From NCBI GenBank assembly GCA_964036315.1, contig OZ038500.1:63407249-63471248 (forward strand): a stretch of 64,000 nt of DNA. Reading direction: 5' to 3'. This document shows positions 1 through 11,128 of this stretch, in pieces. The DNA is from Acanthosepion esculentum. Taxonomy: Eukaryota; Mollusca; Cephalopoda; Sepiida; Sepiidae. The notes beneath the pieces were generated by a model. That model was given only the letters and a program-made list of their open reading frames with translations, was not told the origin of the DNA and searched no databases. The stretch's first letter is position 1, and each line of letters begins with the position of its first letter. The translations under genes were made by a program, and so were the position numbers.

Positions 1-446
1 ACATTGTCAAACGCCTTTGATTAGTCTATAAAACATAGGCGCACGGCCTTCTGCATTTGTATTGCTCTTTCTGGTGACATTCTGAGCATGTATATAGCGT
101 TCCTTGTTCCAGTGTCTTTAACGAACCCGCACTGTTCTTGTCCTATTTCTGGCCTGATTCTGCTGCGCGCTCTATTCATCAGAATACGGATGATGAGTTT
201 TGTTATGTGGCTCATTAGGCTGATTGTTCGGTGGAGTTCACATTCGTTTGCACCTGGTTTCTTAGGCAGTGCTATGAAAATAGATCAGCTGAGATCTACC
301 GGTATATCATCACTGTAATCTTTTCTATGTCAAAATCATCTAAAGCTGTGAGCATTTCTGTTACAATTTCGTCTGGCCCTGCCTCCTTGTTTCTGTTCAA
401 TTTCGCCAATATAATTCGGTTTTTAAAATTTCAGGCCCGTCGATAG
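1..446 (-). pseudogene. LINE reverse-transcriptase fragment (decayed, cut by window edge)
   Basis: Reading the minus strand gives a non-LTR retrotransposon RT segment. It includes NRNKEAGPDEI (the K-x-x-G-P-D motif), then IALPKKPGANECELHRTISL, then ITKLIIRILMNRARSRIRPE, then IGQEQCGFVKDTGTRNAI, ending in LCFID with SKAFDNV near base 1. The order and spacing match RT motifs 1 to A of APE-type LINEs. The frame shifts near 290-300 and a stop follows LCFID, so it is not functional. The catalytic YADD region would lie beyond the left edge. Assignment to an RTE-like or related clade is inference. Confidence 0.8.
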
Positions 447-755
447 TTCTGTGTATTAACGGTTGTTCTCTTTCGCCGTGGAAAATTATATATATATTTG
501 TTCCAGCGGTGAAGAATTTTCCCCTTCCATACATTGATTTCTATGTTTACACAGTTTATATCTATAAAGGCCATGCGATTTAGAGCACTCTTCACACATA
601 TGTATAGCAAAGCTGCAATAAGTATATATGTAGAGCACAAAGCTAATCTAAGAGTAATCTGATATTGAGGTAAAATTAATTTTAGCGCGATCATATAGGC
701 GAATAAAAAAGTTGGAGAGCTGAGTGAATAACCGCAATTGAGACATCCTTTAGAG
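447..755. other. No recognised feature
   Basis: AT-rich sequence between the LINE fragment and the first hammerhead-like repeat. No supported gene or repeat was recognised here. Confidence 0.5.
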
Positions 756-942
756 TCATGGCACGTGGAGCTAGAACAGTCTACCCCGGTGGGTGAGATA
801 AAGGGTTCGGTCCAAAATTCCAATCACCCGAAGAAGACCGGAGTATAAAACGGCCGAAACGTCGTAAATATGACAACTAAGATGAGGACACCAGTCCGAA
901 CAATGTAAAAAGTGTAAATAGTAACAATAACACACCTTAGAA
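756..942 (+). repeat. Dispersed hammerhead-like repeat, family B, copy 1
   Basis: It begins with a word containing GGCACGTGGA and CAGTCTACCCC and carries a hammerhead-like core at about 821-870 (CCGAAGA, stem II GGCC-type arms, GAAA, then CGUC). It ends in the TA tract. Other copies lie at 26084-26200 (minus), 26284-26465 (plus), 42895-43220 (minus) and 59160-59275 (minus, part). This copy has CCGAAGA in place of CUGANGA, so the core is probably dead. Confidence 0.7.

Positions 943-1041
<99 letters not shown>
943..1041. repeat. (TA)n then (GA)n microsatellite
   Basis: About 58 bp of TA alternation run directly into about 38 bp of GA alternation with one interruption. The tract abuts the 3' end of a hammerhead-like repeat. 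Confidence 0.97.
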
Positions 1042-1055
1042 TACTGAAGATTGCA

Positions 1056-1150
1056 TTCAATAATGAATCAGATTGCCGCCGCGACGTGCTCTATCTCTGA
1101 TATTGAGCACTTTTACACATAAATATAGCATACATTAAATCTATATTTCC

Positions 1151-1200
<50 letters not shown>
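1056..1200 (+). repeat. Tail of family D repeat plus (TA)n
   Basis: The words CAGATTGCCGCC and CTGATATTGAGCAC followed by a TA tract match the 3' part of the hammerhead family D copies at 51845-51982 and 52647-52848. The ribozyme core itself is missing from this copy. Confidence 0.65.
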
Positions 1201-1204
<4 letters not shown>

Positions 1205-1209
1205 CTTTA

Positions 1210-1260
1210 ACTTCACTATCTGCTTTTTGTATGAATGATTCATGTAACATAAATTGAACT
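1210..1260 (+). repeat. Direct repeat, left copy
   Basis: The phrase CTGCTTTTTGTATGAATGAT and its flanks recur about 549 bp downstream at 1759-1798. The two copies bracket a segment that carries a hammerhead-like motif. Confidence 0.8.
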
Positions 1261-1592
1261 GCACCAAATACTTGATTTTAAAAGAACTGATCCGACGTGC
1301 AACTTTCGGCTAATAACTACGACATTCCTCTATTTATTGAACAATTTAATTTACTTCATGCCACATCTACTGAAAAAAACTACTACAACAAAAGAATTCT
1401 CCTTTTACCATATTAGTAAAAAAAACGCGCACTCTTAAATTTAAAAAAAAATTCAACCTCAGCGTTACGACCGCACGCTTCAAAATTTCTTACCGTTAAC
1501 AATAACACATTTCTAAAAAAAATATTTCGAATCACATCTAATCTTTCGTTGTCGCGTGATTACCTGGATGTAAAAAAACAAATCTATTTCCA

Positions 1593-1632
1593 TACCTGAT
1601 GATATCTGTATGAACAGACGAAAGTACTAGTA
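1593..1632 (+). ncRNA. Hammerhead-like ribozyme motif, family C
   Basis: Read as RNA: stem I arm UAC, core CUGAUGA, stem II UCUGU/ACAGA closed by AUGA, GAAA, a very short stem III, a candidate CUA cleavage triplet, then the second stem I arm GUA. Core boxes are intact. Two extra bases separate CUGAUGA from stem II and one base separates stem II from GAAA, so activity is uncertain. It lies upstream of, and on the same strand as, a PLE endonuclease remnant at 1905. Confidence 0.6.
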
Positions 1633-1758
1633 AAAAAAGACCTTCTGCAACTGGAATTTATTAAAAACAGGGATCATATCATTCATCTAGAGGTTCGCGG
1701 GTTAATGTATCTTAATAAATTTGTTTGCGAAGATGCATTCTCGCCATTTATATCATTA

Positions 1759-2237
<479 letters not shown>

Positions 2238-2287
2238 AAACATTCCTATAACTCTAGATACAGACATAAAAATACATACATCCTTGA

Positions 2288-2340
2288 TAATGGATGAAAG
2301 AATAACCGAAAGCGCTAAGATACGCAGAACATTTCGATAA
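2288..2340 (+). ncRNA. Degenerate hammerhead-like motif downstream of PLE remnant
   Basis: The RNA would read UUGAUAA, a GG...CC helix with an A-rich loop, then GAAAGCGCUAAGAU. It resembles the motif at 17174-17214 (UUGAUGA, GGCUU/AAGCC, GAAAGCUUAGAU), but the core is mutated. It probably marks the 3' repeat of the PLE remnant. Confidence 0.4.
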
Positions 2341-2612
2341 TTTTTACATACTTTGTGTCCAGAAAAGTAAACACTTGTACGAACACAAGAAAAATTGAAT
2401 AAAAAGACTAATCTCAGTAACTTGTCAGTTATCTTAAATGAGGGATTGGTACCAAATCGTTACACAGCGAACAATATTAATCATTGGCCCACTATAAACA
2501 AAGATGTAGAACTATGGTTTAAATTAAACCCTTAAAATGTATAAAAATATATCTCTTTACAGACTTTTAAGCACTACTGCTAGTTTCACGATAAATGTAA
2601 TCATTCGTGTCA

Positions 2613-2613
<1 letters not shown>

Positions 2614-2656
<43 letters not shown>
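2614..2656. repeat. (TA)n microsatellite
   Basis: About 40 bp of TA alternation. Confidence 0.97.
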
Positions 2657-2660
<4 letters not shown>

Positions 2661-2740
2661 TGCGCCTCACACATAATAATAAAGGATGTTGCAGTCTGGG
2701 GAGGTAGGTGGCTAGATGTAAGACGTGATGCAGAAATGTC
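2657..2740 (-). pseudogene. Tc1/mariner-like transposase, C-terminal piece (part of split copy)
   Basis: The minus strand reads PPTSPDCNILYYYV, equivalent to the family motif around the last catalytic acid (SPD-x-N-x-x-D-Y). It matches the copy at 6845-6925. It continues the transposase fragment found at 3048-3426 and is separated from it by an inserted PLE fragment. Confidence 0.7.
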
Positions 2741-3047
2741 CGTCAACTAGAGGTTTTGAAAACAACAACATTGTATATCATTTTAAATGTCATTTGGGAG
2801 ATTGTATCACTGACAAAAAAAAGTAAGTACATATGTTGGCTTGACTACAACAACATTATCAAGACGTCTTACACACTGTTTGTCGGATAAAAGTTCTATC
2901 GCACAACATTTAAATATACATCCTTGTCCACCTTCAAGAAAATACTTGTTAACAACACCAATATACTACACCATGAAAATAATGAACAAAAACATCAAAT
3001 TTTCGAGGACCTCTAATCAAAAGCAACCAATCAAAACTGAACAAAAT
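2741..3047 (+). pseudogene. PLE GIY-YIG fragment inserted in a transposase
   Basis: Conceptual plus-strand pieces read NNIVYHFKCHLGDCITD, then STYVGLTTTTLSRRL, HCLSDKSSIAQHLN, and further on TSNQKQPIKTEQNFD. This is the GIY-YIG endonuclease end of a Penelope-like protein with C-x4-C spacing ahead of YVG. A one-base frame change lies near 2824. Both flanks are pieces of one minus-strand Tc1-like transposase, and similar words (GTGATG and CAGAAATGTC / CAGAAATTGTC) occur at both junctions. That suggests a degraded target-site duplication and insertion into an older DNA transposon. Confidence 0.78.
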
Positions 3048-3426
3048 TTTGATGTGGTCACAGAAATTGTCTGACAGCCATGACTGGGTTCTCCCGCTTG
3101 TGTGGGATTGTACAGAGTCCTGTTGCCAGATATAGGGTTTTCGGGCAGCTACCCTCTTCATCCATGGGAGCACTACCTCCACAAAGCACTTGATGTAGAC
3201 CTAGGTGTTGAGTATGGTGCCCTGAGGGAAAATGAATGAAAGTATAACGTCGCCATCAGTAGTGATCACTCCAAATAGCTTCGTAATCACCATTAGACTC
3301 ATCCTCTGCAGTGTCCTCAGATTGACATCCAAACACTCTGAAATTTTCGTATTGGAGCTTCCGATGCGAATGCCAAGCAGTACAATATGCCCGTTACAAA
3401 TTTCAGGCGGAGTGAATTGCGTCATA
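3048..3426 (-). pseudogene. Tc1/mariner-like transposase fragment, split by PLE insertion
   Basis: The minus strand gives an N-terminal helix-turn-helix piece (SNTKISECLDVNLRTLQRMS). After an internal deletion it continues with VITKLFGVITTDGDVILSF and VVLPWMKRVAARKPYIWQQD, then SGRTQSWLSDNFCDH. The WQQD aspartate corresponds to the second catalytic acid. The region around the first catalytic acid is missing and the C-terminal end continues at 2657-2740. A sister copy lies at 6575-7310. Confidence 0.8.
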
Positions 3427-3526
3427 GTGAATCTTTTCTCATAGACAGTGCCCGACTGACGCTATTATACTGTGCAATCGACAGAACCAAAACAAACAAC
3501 GCGCATGCGCGAAATTAACCCATTCC

Positions 3527-3531
<5 letters not shown>

Positions 3532-3594
<63 letters not shown>
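3532..3594. repeat. (TA)n microsatellite
   Basis: About 62 bp of TA alternation. Confidence 0.98.
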
Positions 3595-3596
<2 letters not shown>

Positions 3597-3706
3597 TAAA
3601 ATGAGAATATAATTCCACTGTACATAACATTTAATTTAAAAGAGGGTTCACTACCGAGTAAGGCTAATTATTATTTAGGATATTAAAAGGAAAACATTTT
3701 AAAAAT

Positions 3707-3762
3707 CGCTAGACAATTACAATTGTGCTTCGACACTACAAATGTGTCTCCTCAGGTGATGT
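3707..3762 (-). ncRNA. Hammerhead-like motif, family G
   Basis: The minus strand reads CUGAGGA, a perfect 5-bp stem II (GACAC/GUGUC), then GAAG in place of GAAA, and a downstream GUC. The stem I arms do not pair well. It is probably a decayed ribozyme copy. Confidence 0.45.
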
Positions 3763-4325
3763 TAAACTACTGGCGAGTGAACGATTAATTTAATTTCGAA
3801 GCAGAAGGCTTCTTTTTTTTTTGAGAAAAAGTCAGAATAAAAATAGGCTTGTGAATTTTACCGTGATTAACCAATCAAATGTGACCTACGCTAAATTCAA
3901 ACACACCGAAAAAAAAATTGATATAGATCCTGACAGGAAGTTGTCTGCATATAAATCCTAGACAATTTCATTATAGACAGATACAAGTGGTTTCATTATT
4001 TCATAAGATATATATAAGTCTGGCAATTTAATACTAACCAGTTATATGCTCGTTCAACTTCTTACATAAAATCTTGTAGTTGATAAATAAAAGGTCCCTT
4101 TAAGTAACTGGTAGATAACTTAAACGTTTTAAAAAAAAAAAAATTACAGAACTACTTTGGCAAATTAATATAAAACCGTTAAATAACGAGCATTAATAAG
4201 ATGTTAATAATGCCAACTAATCAATGTGAGATGTTTATAATACTAACTATATACCTGTACATCCATATTAGATGTTAATAATACTAACTAAACAGAGCTA
4301 TATTAAATCAAATATAGCTCAAATG

Positions 4326-4590
4326 AGTAGGCACGGTGGAGTAATGGATAACATTTAACGGCTTGGATTGAGGAATCGGAGAGCCGAGTTCGAATTCCAG
4401 TCGATTCCATTACATTCACTTACGTGCTTCACTACCTTGGGAAAGGTGTGAATCCTCTTCTTCTCCCTCCAACTATGGGTAAATAGCAGGACAGACTGGG
4501 TTCTATAGCCTTGGATGGCAACTGGTCTAGGAGAAGGACAACTCTGAATTCAAAACCTGCGGAGGGTCGTTTGTATTCGTCCCCCCAAAA
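4326..4590 (+). repeat. tRNA-derived SINE
   Basis: The head has an A-box-like GGAGTAATGG and a B box GAGTTCGAATTCC about 40 bp later. The conserved body has words such as CCTTGGGAAAGGTGTGAATCC and CTATGGGTAAATAGCAGG, ending in an A-run. Related copies or pieces lie at 22445, 28140, 31880, 32370, 38200-39420, 44280 and 54535. Confidence 0.8.
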
Positions 4591-4736
4591 AGTGTGGATG
4601 TACTATTTTTATAAGTACTATTGGTGAAGGATAAAAATATGCTGATACCACCGAGTCTAAAACGAATTTTTAGTACTACCGATTTACTATTTTTCAACAG
4701 TTGTAGAAATAGTACTTAGATAAATAAGTGAGGTGG

Positions 4737-5125
4737 CTAAACATTCGGTTCGTAATCGGCATTCGTTAGAAGTTTTGCAATTATAATTACATTGGTTAAT
4801 ATTATCAACAGTATCTTGCAATGTGCAGTACTATCAAAATTTTTGCATTGGTTTAAAATTTTATTATTGTGTTTCTTAATAATATCGAGATTATTAGTGC
4901 AGCTATAACTTATTTTTAGTGTGATTTTGTTAAATATTTTATTAAGAGGATTACTTTGAAGGAAATGTTTATCAATTAAATGGAGGAATTTCTCGCCTAA
5001 CTTAGTAATGGACAATTGGTTAAATGGGGGGTGGTGTACAAAATTGGCTAAATGGGTGTGTGTACCAAATGATTTTCCTATTGCTATTTCTTTTCCTTTG
5101 ATCAATATTATCATATTTCGATTTC
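4737..5125. other. No recognised gene
   Basis: A 125-codon open frame is present on the minus strand, but its composition is AT-driven and no family is recognised. I see no further structure. Confidence 0.4.
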
Positions 5126-5126
5126 A

Positions 5127-5127
<1 letters not shown>

Positions 5128-5178
<51 letters not shown>
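5128..5178. repeat. (TA)n microsatellite at fold-back element border
   Basis: About 50 bp of TA alternation. It is followed by the same flank (GAGAACGAAA, TAATATATAAAT) that borders the fold-back at 58630. Confidence 0.97.
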
Positions 5179-5182
<4 letters not shown>

Positions 5183-5258
5183 GAATGTAATGAGAACGAA
5201 AATAATATATAAATGCTAACGTTCACAACATTAATTCAAAAGAAGCGCAATACCGATA

Positions 5259-5490
5259 GTAGAGCAATAATTATTTATTATAATTTTTTATATAGACAAA
5301 AACTTTGTTTCGGTAAATTTGATTACACTGGTGAAAACAAAAATGTTTATGAACAATTCTGTTTGTTTACAAAATGGTTATGAACACTTTACAAACAGAA
5401 TTGTTCATAACTATTTTGGTTCTCACCAGTCGAAGTTCAGCTAAATGCACCGAAACGAAGTTGCATCTTTGTAGTGAGTAAATCTTTTTA
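5259..5490. repeat. Fold-back element, family H, copy 1 (degenerate)
   Basis: Two inverted arms meet near 5374, with AACAATTCTGTTTG facing its complement. The outer words (TATAGACAAA, GATGCAAC, CTCACCAGT) match the better copy at 58721-58934. Each arm, read outward from the centre, has GAAAC preceded by a CAGU-x-GA box. The right arm has stem I arms CUCAC/GUGAG and a 5-bp stem III (CGAAG/CUUUG). Confidence 0.6.
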
Positions 5491-5497
5491 TCTATAT

Positions 5498-5498
5498 G

Positions 5499-5595
<97 letters not shown>

Positions 5596-5620
5596 AATAT
5601 ATATATATATATATATATTG
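5498..5620. repeat. (TA)n/(CA)n compound microsatellite
   Basis: TA tracts separated by two short ACACAC stretches. Confidence 0.97.
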
Positions 5621-5844
5621 TGTAAGGGGATCAATATTACGAATAATTGTTGGAATATTAATGAACTATATTTAAATTACAGAATGTGTCCGCGATTTTA
5701 TTATGACATTTTATTTCATTATGTTATTTGAAATTACAATATTTATTAAATCGATTTGATGTTTTGCCAACCATTTACAGTTAGATGGATTAGCCTCTTT
5801 CCCCCTCTGACACACTTGCCTTCAATATAGTGATGTTCCAAGTG

Positions 5845-5966
5845 TAGCTTAGATGTTGCACAAGGCCGAAAGTATAGGGGACCCAGTGAGGATTGAACCC
5901 ACTACTCAGTCGTAATTATTCTAGCAAGACAAGCTTGCTAACCATTACACCGCGTCGGGGTGCCCC
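5845..5966 (-). repeat. tRNA-derived SINE head
   Basis: The reverse complement has an A-box-like GTGTAATGGTTAGCAAGC and a B box GGTTCAATCCT about 40 bp apart, with a tRNA-like GGCACCCCGACG start. Relatives lie at 22855-22998 (minus) and 41600-41700 (plus). Confidence 0.75.
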
Positions 5967-5969
5967 GCT

Positions 5970-6600
5970 GATTCGGTGTGTAATGACAGGATATCAGCAA
6001 TGGACCGAGCAGATCTAAATCCATATTGTTTGTCGCTGTAGAAGTTGTCTCCGCCTCGGGATGCCCACTCTTGCCTTCAATATATCCCGTAAATATAAAA
6101 TTCTTAAAGCCTGCTTTCTTTATTACGCATTCTCAAAAAAATCACGGGTCCCTTTCTGATACTAAGCATGTCCCCATTTGTTTTCATTTTCCTTAACGTT
6201 TCCCGATTGGCCACATGTGATGTCCATGTTATTCTCAGTATTCTTCTGTAGAAACATATTTATATTACCTCATGTCTATGTCTAAGAAATGCCTACCTTC
6301 AGAACGTGGACGATCTTGTTCCTCCATAGCTTCCTATCCTTTGTAACTCTAAGCAAAGTTTGGCCTCTTATAATCCTTCTCTGTCATCCATTTAACACGC
6401 TCGTTAGGTCACTCGGTTGTGTCAAATTTAAAAGCCCACTTGTTATATGTCTTTGAAATGCCTGTTGTCGCCATCTGATTATCAGTCAAGCTGTCTTTTT
6501 TTGTCATTTTCATAAAGGTTACTCGCATTACCGACAATCTTCATCCATGGTATTCTCAACATCTTTCTGTAAAACTACAGGGTGCGATGAATAAATTGTC
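5970..6600 (-). pseudogene. LINE fragments (RT piece plus C-terminal domain)
   Basis: The minus strand at 5975-6055 reads QYGFRSARSIADILSLHT, an RT motif 2 to A linker of a non-LTR element. At about 6070-6290 it reads RRILRITWTSHVANRETLRK, then GPVIFLRMRNK and, after a frame change, FIFTGYIEGKSGH. This is the C-terminal domain seen in many animal LINE ORF2 proteins. At 6300-6420 the words LLRVTKDRKLWRNKIVHVLK match the very end of such ORFs. The pieces are frameshifted and rearranged. Confidence 0.75.
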
Positions 6601-7310
6601 ATCTAAATGACGCAAAAATAAAAATAACACTGACAGCTCATTTAAAGATATATATTTACCAAAATTACAGAAATATATCTTGAAATTCTAAAGAATAAAT
6701 TTGTTCCATAAAATCTCCGTTGACTCTTCACCAACATCCTCTAGACGACTTCGGAATCTCCTGCACCTCTTCTGCACGGTCTCCTTGCGAAAGCTGCCAT
6801 AATTCTTGCGTTCAGTTCATCTTTACACGGAGTTTTTTTTGTCCTTCACTCAACTGTGTCTCACACATAATAATCAAGGGGGCTGCAGTCTGGGGTGTTA
6901 GTTGGTCAGATGTATTTGGTGATGTGGTCGCAGAAATTGTCTGACATCCATGGTTGTGTTTTCCTGCTTGTATGGTAGAGTGCGGAGACCTATTTCCAGA
7001 CATAGGGTCTTCTAGCGGCCACCCTCTTGAGCGAGGGCAGCACTACCTCACAAGACACTTGATGTAGGCCCCCTCGTTGAGTTCGATGCCCCCACCAATA
7101 TATTCAGGAGTTCTTTTCTTTTCAGAACGATCAGATGAGTTTTCCGAGCTGCCGTTACCTTCGTAATCACCATTAGACTAATCCAACTCTTTCGGAATCT
7201 TCTGCACTATTCTTAGATTGACACGCAAACACACTGAAATATTCGTATTGGAGCTTCCGGCGCGAATGCCAAGCAATACAGTTTGTCGCTTAAGACGTCC
7301 CCATTATTTG
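6575..7310 (-). pseudogene. Tc1/mariner-like transposase remnant
   Basis: Minus-strand pieces in order: SSNTNISVCLRVNLRIVQK (helix-turn-helix), an internal deletion, EGAYIKCLVR, VRQFLRPHH region, TPDCSPLDYYV (last catalytic acid region) and ELNARIMAAFARRPC at the C-terminal end. Several frame changes and stops occur. The left end has a TIR-like CAGGGTGCGATGAATAAATT near 6579. It is the same family as 2657-3426. Confidence 0.75.
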
Positions 7311-8235
7311 CTCATTAGTTTCACCTATCATAAAATGTTGTTCCTCTGCTTCATAATATTAAGCTGGGCGCAGTGGCTTAATGTTATTATATTCCAAGTC
7401 CAGTAGCGTTAATATCGTAAACTGATCCCCCAAATAGGATTTAAACAAAATTTTTCCTAAGAAGGGTTTCCAGTTAGCTGGCCACGAGAACCTGAGAGGT
7501 TTTAGAAGAAAATGAGATAGAGGTAGACGTTCTAACAGCAAAAAAATGTTTGAGAATACCAACAGGGAGGAATGTCTGTCTACTGATTAGTTTCTTGTTG
7601 AGAGAAAAGAAAATATTTTCCATATTAAAAGACTTAATCTGCAACAGTAACAACAACAAAACGACAAACAATAGAAAAACAATTCCATCAAGTTGGTGTT
7701 TTTTCATGTCTCTTCGTTGGGGTTGATATTTCTTTAAACGCAGCTGTCACTGAAATATCATTTTCGGAAATGATTTGGCACATAAATATCGATCGTGCGC
7801 AGCAGTCAATATTTCAGACACTTGCGCACGCAGTGTTCCTCCATTCACCATTCTCTCAGTAAATTATGATTTAGAGTTTAAAACTTTTATTTTTATAGTT
7901 GGAAAAACGTTGATATTTAATTTAATACGCACTGGACTTTGGAAACCTAAAAAAAAGCAAGATTTCTCTTTGAAAAATGAAACAGTTGGTTTTGTCAATA
8001 ATAATAGACTTGCTGTTAAAACATCTTTAACGCAAATTGACTACGACGTCAGAAGAATGAGCATGTATCAGAGGGTGGGCTGAAAACATCGTAGACTGGA
8101 GACAAAAGAATGATGCTGGAGCTGTGAAATCTTGCATGCATTAATTCCAACTCTTCTTATTAATAACTGCATTGTTTGTTTCCAGGTAAACTGATATCTG
8201 AATGTTTAAGTAAGACTATTCATACTACTGGTCAA
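7311..8235. other. No recognised feature
   Basis: Open frames of up to about 100 codons occur but match no family I recognise. No repeat structure is evident. Confidence 0.4.
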
Positions 8236-8645
8236 AAAGTAATCAACAACAGATATGACGACAACATCACTGCGATACCAGTTCCTAGCCAAGTGTTTGT
8301 ACATGTTGGGGAACAGAAGATAGTCAAATGGGGCCAAATCAGGAGAATAAGGAGAGTGTTCATCCAGTTCAAAGCCAGTCGCGTACAGGAACTATTGAAA
8401 GCAAGGACTTGTGTGTTGGAGCATTGTCCTGATGAAAAAAGACCTCAGTATTCTGAAGCGATTGGTGTTGATTGCCTTTTGGTAACTGTCTCAGCAAGTT
8501 GGCGTAGTACTCTCTCTCTATTGATGGTGTAGGTCTTTTGAAGATACTCAATAAACGCAAAGTCTTTTGAATCCCCCAAACTGAGTCTATCCTGATGAAA
8601 GAAGACAACTTTAAATACTACGAGAAGTACCCGTGAAAATTCCAT
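8236..8645 (-). pseudogene. mariner transposase C-terminal fragment
   Basis: The minus strand reads INREYYANLLRQL, then VFFHQDNAPTHKSLLSI with the catalytic D of HQDNAP. After a frame change it continues with GFELDEHSPYSPDLAPFDYL and LFPNMYKHLARNWY. The HQDNAP to SPDLAP-x-DY block is diagnostic of mariner-type DDD transposases. The N-terminal half and the first catalytic D are absent. Confidence 0.87.
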
Positions 8646-9285
8646 GGCTTTTTGATTTGAATTTTCTTATAAATTATAATTGTTAATTTAATCATTGGAC
8701 AAGCTCCTTGCTAGTTATAAAATAAAATACCCGTGGAATTTTTGTTATTGCACTGTTAAATATTTAATCTTAAAAGCTTTAACAAAATATTGCAATAACA
8801 ATCGTTAGTATGAATGTAGATTTTTATTTAAAGAAGTAGTAGGGTACAAATGAAAAGCTCCAGGGATTTCCATTTCATTGAATCAGACGTTAACGGCATT
8901 AACGGAGAGCGTTATCATTTTCGTTATCTCCTCTCTGTTTTCTTTTATTCTTAGTGAAACCAATCAGCGTCACTGATATGTTTTTCCGTCTTTCCTCGCA
9001 GTCAAAGCGGAATAGTCCATTATTTATGAGCTATAGACAGGGTGTAACCTATATGCTAACCAACTAATTAATAGTAAATGGCACAGCCACTCTAATCGAA
9101 TAGGGCGGCTAGCTAATCCCCATTGCAGGCACATTTGTTTTTGTTCAACACCCCCAGTGGTTTGTACTGCAAATATGCTGAGCGGACCTTAGTTACAGTT
9201 TCTGGGAGGGAGCGCGTTAACTAGCGTGATCAACAGTTTGAACGAGGCTAGCACGCTCAAACACTCGGTCACGATGACTCGCGAC
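8646..9285. other. No recognised feature
   Basis: Mixed AT-rich sequence. A short stretch at 8880-9000 (TGAATCAGACGTTAACGG onward) is unassigned. Confidence 0.4.
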
Positions 9286-9289
9286 TTCG

Positions 9290-9445
9290 TGTTAGCACAA
9301 CCACCAACGGCTCCCAATTTCACCCGTGGTATGGTTTTCAGACACTTTCCGTCAGATTGCCTCCTCCTAACAGATCAACCATGGTCAGAAAGCGAACGTA
9401 CTAACCACTCGGCCACGTGCCAGCCACTGGAACGTCAACATCTTG
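9290..9445 (-). repeat. tRNA-like SINE head
   Basis: The reverse complement starts GGCACGTGGCCGAGTGGTTA, a tRNA(Ser/Leu)-type acceptor and D-arm sequence with an A box. The downstream part lacks a clean B box, so this is a SINE or tRNA pseudogene and not a gene. Confidence 0.55.
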
Positions 9446-9472
9446 ATTATAATTATTATTTATTTTCTTCTA

Positions 9473-10019
9473 CAGGGTGCGGCAGAAATACCTCCCACAT
9501 TTTAAAGGTTCACAAAAGGACCAAATCAACAGCTATTAAAAAAAATCTATTTCACTGTTGTTTAAATAAAGGGCGACAGTTTCTTATTATCTTCATGCAA
9601 AGAATGACATCCTTCAAATCGTTGCCTTTATTCACCATACATTGTTGGAGACGATTTCTAAAGCGTTCTATCACTCGGAAGTTCGAAGTCTTCAAGTTGG
9701 CTTTCTTTTAAGCGCGGAACGTTTTAACAACGCATAGTAGTGTGTATTTTCTATCCAGAACAACATCATTCCAATGTAACATGAAATGAGCAAGAAAATC
9801 TCTCTGTATTGCAATTATAGATTCACCAGTCTGTCGAGAAAAGGCGTTTCAAAAACAAACGAACGGTGTGCATCGGTCCAAGCCATGATGGTAACGATAT
9901 TATCTAAAATTAAAATTGCAGAAACATTAGCTACATGAAGACATCATTGTCACGTGCCTAACTTCATAAGCACCACACAGGCTAGAGTTTTAAATGTGGG
10001 AGCTGTTTCTGCCGCACTA
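9473..10019 (-). mobile_element. Defective DNA transposon with TIRs
   Basis: The left end GGGTGCGGCAGAAATACCTC and right end GAGCTGTTTCTGCCGCAC are inverted copies about 545 bp apart, with TA-rich flanks. The interior minus strand reads RFRNRLQQCMVNKGNDLK, resembling the C-terminal end of Tc1-like transposases. Most of the coding region is deleted. Confidence 0.65.
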
Positions 10020-10027
10020 TGTAATTA

Positions 10028-10214
10028 CAGTGTAACCCGGATATAAGAGAGTTGCCGGGACCGGAGAAGAAGTCTCTTATATCCGAGTTTCTCTTATATC
10101 CGAGTTTGGTCTATTACATATACATTAACACAGGCTCTAATTTGGGACTAGAGTAAATCTCTCTTATATCCGGGTTTCTCTTATATCCGGATCTCTTATA
10201 TACGCGTTACACTG
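10028..10214. mobile_element. pogo/Tigger-like MITE
   Basis: The termini CAGTGTAAC...GTTACACTG are flanked by TA on both sides. Inside each end lie repeated copies of the word CTCTTATATCCG and its complement, giving subterminal repeats in both orientations. The CAGTG terminus, TA duplication and TATAAG-type subterminal words fit pogo-derived MITEs. Confidence 0.78.
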
Positions 10215-10329
10215 TATATAGGCAATCCATTTTAGTTGTTATTGCGGTTGGAAGTGTACAAGAGATATGGTTTTTGTTATTTGGCAAAGATCATTGGTTT
10301 TCATTGTATAGCGCCAGATTTCAAGGTTT

Positions 10330-10570
10330 TATTTATACTTGAAGCCAGATGGTAGATTGATTGATATTTTAAACGGCATATCAACTCCTTATGAATCATA
10401 TAATGCCGAAATTTAATTTTCTTGGGATCATTGAAGTAATAAAAATATGATGTGTTATTCTGTTTTCACAATTGAATACATGGTAGAAAATACTCAGCTT
10501 TTTTGCATGTACATGTTTGTGTGGACATAATTACTTGAGCCGTTGATATGTGTCGTTTATGTTGTAATAA
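10330..10570 (+). repeat. Composite element X, head segment 1
   Basis: The phrase containing ATATCAACTCCTTATG through TGTGTGGACATAATTACT matches 33300-33480 almost throughout. It is the left part of a composite repeat that continues to about 14180. Confidence 0.72.
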
Positions 10571-11054
10571 ACGAATGGTGTTTCTGACGCTGCTGGCCAC
10601 GGCCCGAATGGTGATTTGGGCGACGCGACAGGGGGAGGTCTTGCGAGGCAACCGTCTTTCTCATCAGGATCTGATCCGATTCTTTTAGCATCAGCTCAAG
10701 ATGAAGATTAGAACTGATAGAAAACGCTTGCATTTGACAGTCTTCAGCGAAAGGTGGGTGAAAGAGGCGAGCTGGGTTCGTTTGAACGGGGCTGATTTTC
10801 TATTCTTGGTCAACCTACGTTACATCGGGGTGGTTTCCTGCAGATCCCCCCCTTCGTTAGGTTAGACAAGCTTTTGTGTACCTAGTTAATGTGAGTAAGT
10901 GTTCCTGGCTTGTTTCCGGCTGGTTTCTTTGGTTATGATCCAAGTCGAGATTCCCAACCTCCCCAATTTGTTTTGGCCCCTTTTTCATCTCGACTGGGTC
11001 AGCTTTTATATTTCCCATGTCCGTATATTTTTTTTATCTCCTTTCCCACTCCCT

Positions 11055-11128
<74 letters not shown>

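Noticed and set aside
8176..8532. 118-codon plus-strand frame
   Set aside because: It is antisense to the mariner transposase fragment, which explains the open frame.
9290..9445. Functional tRNA gene on the minus strand
   Set aside because: A good acceptor/D-arm start is present, but there is no anticodon arm or B box that completes a cloverleaf.
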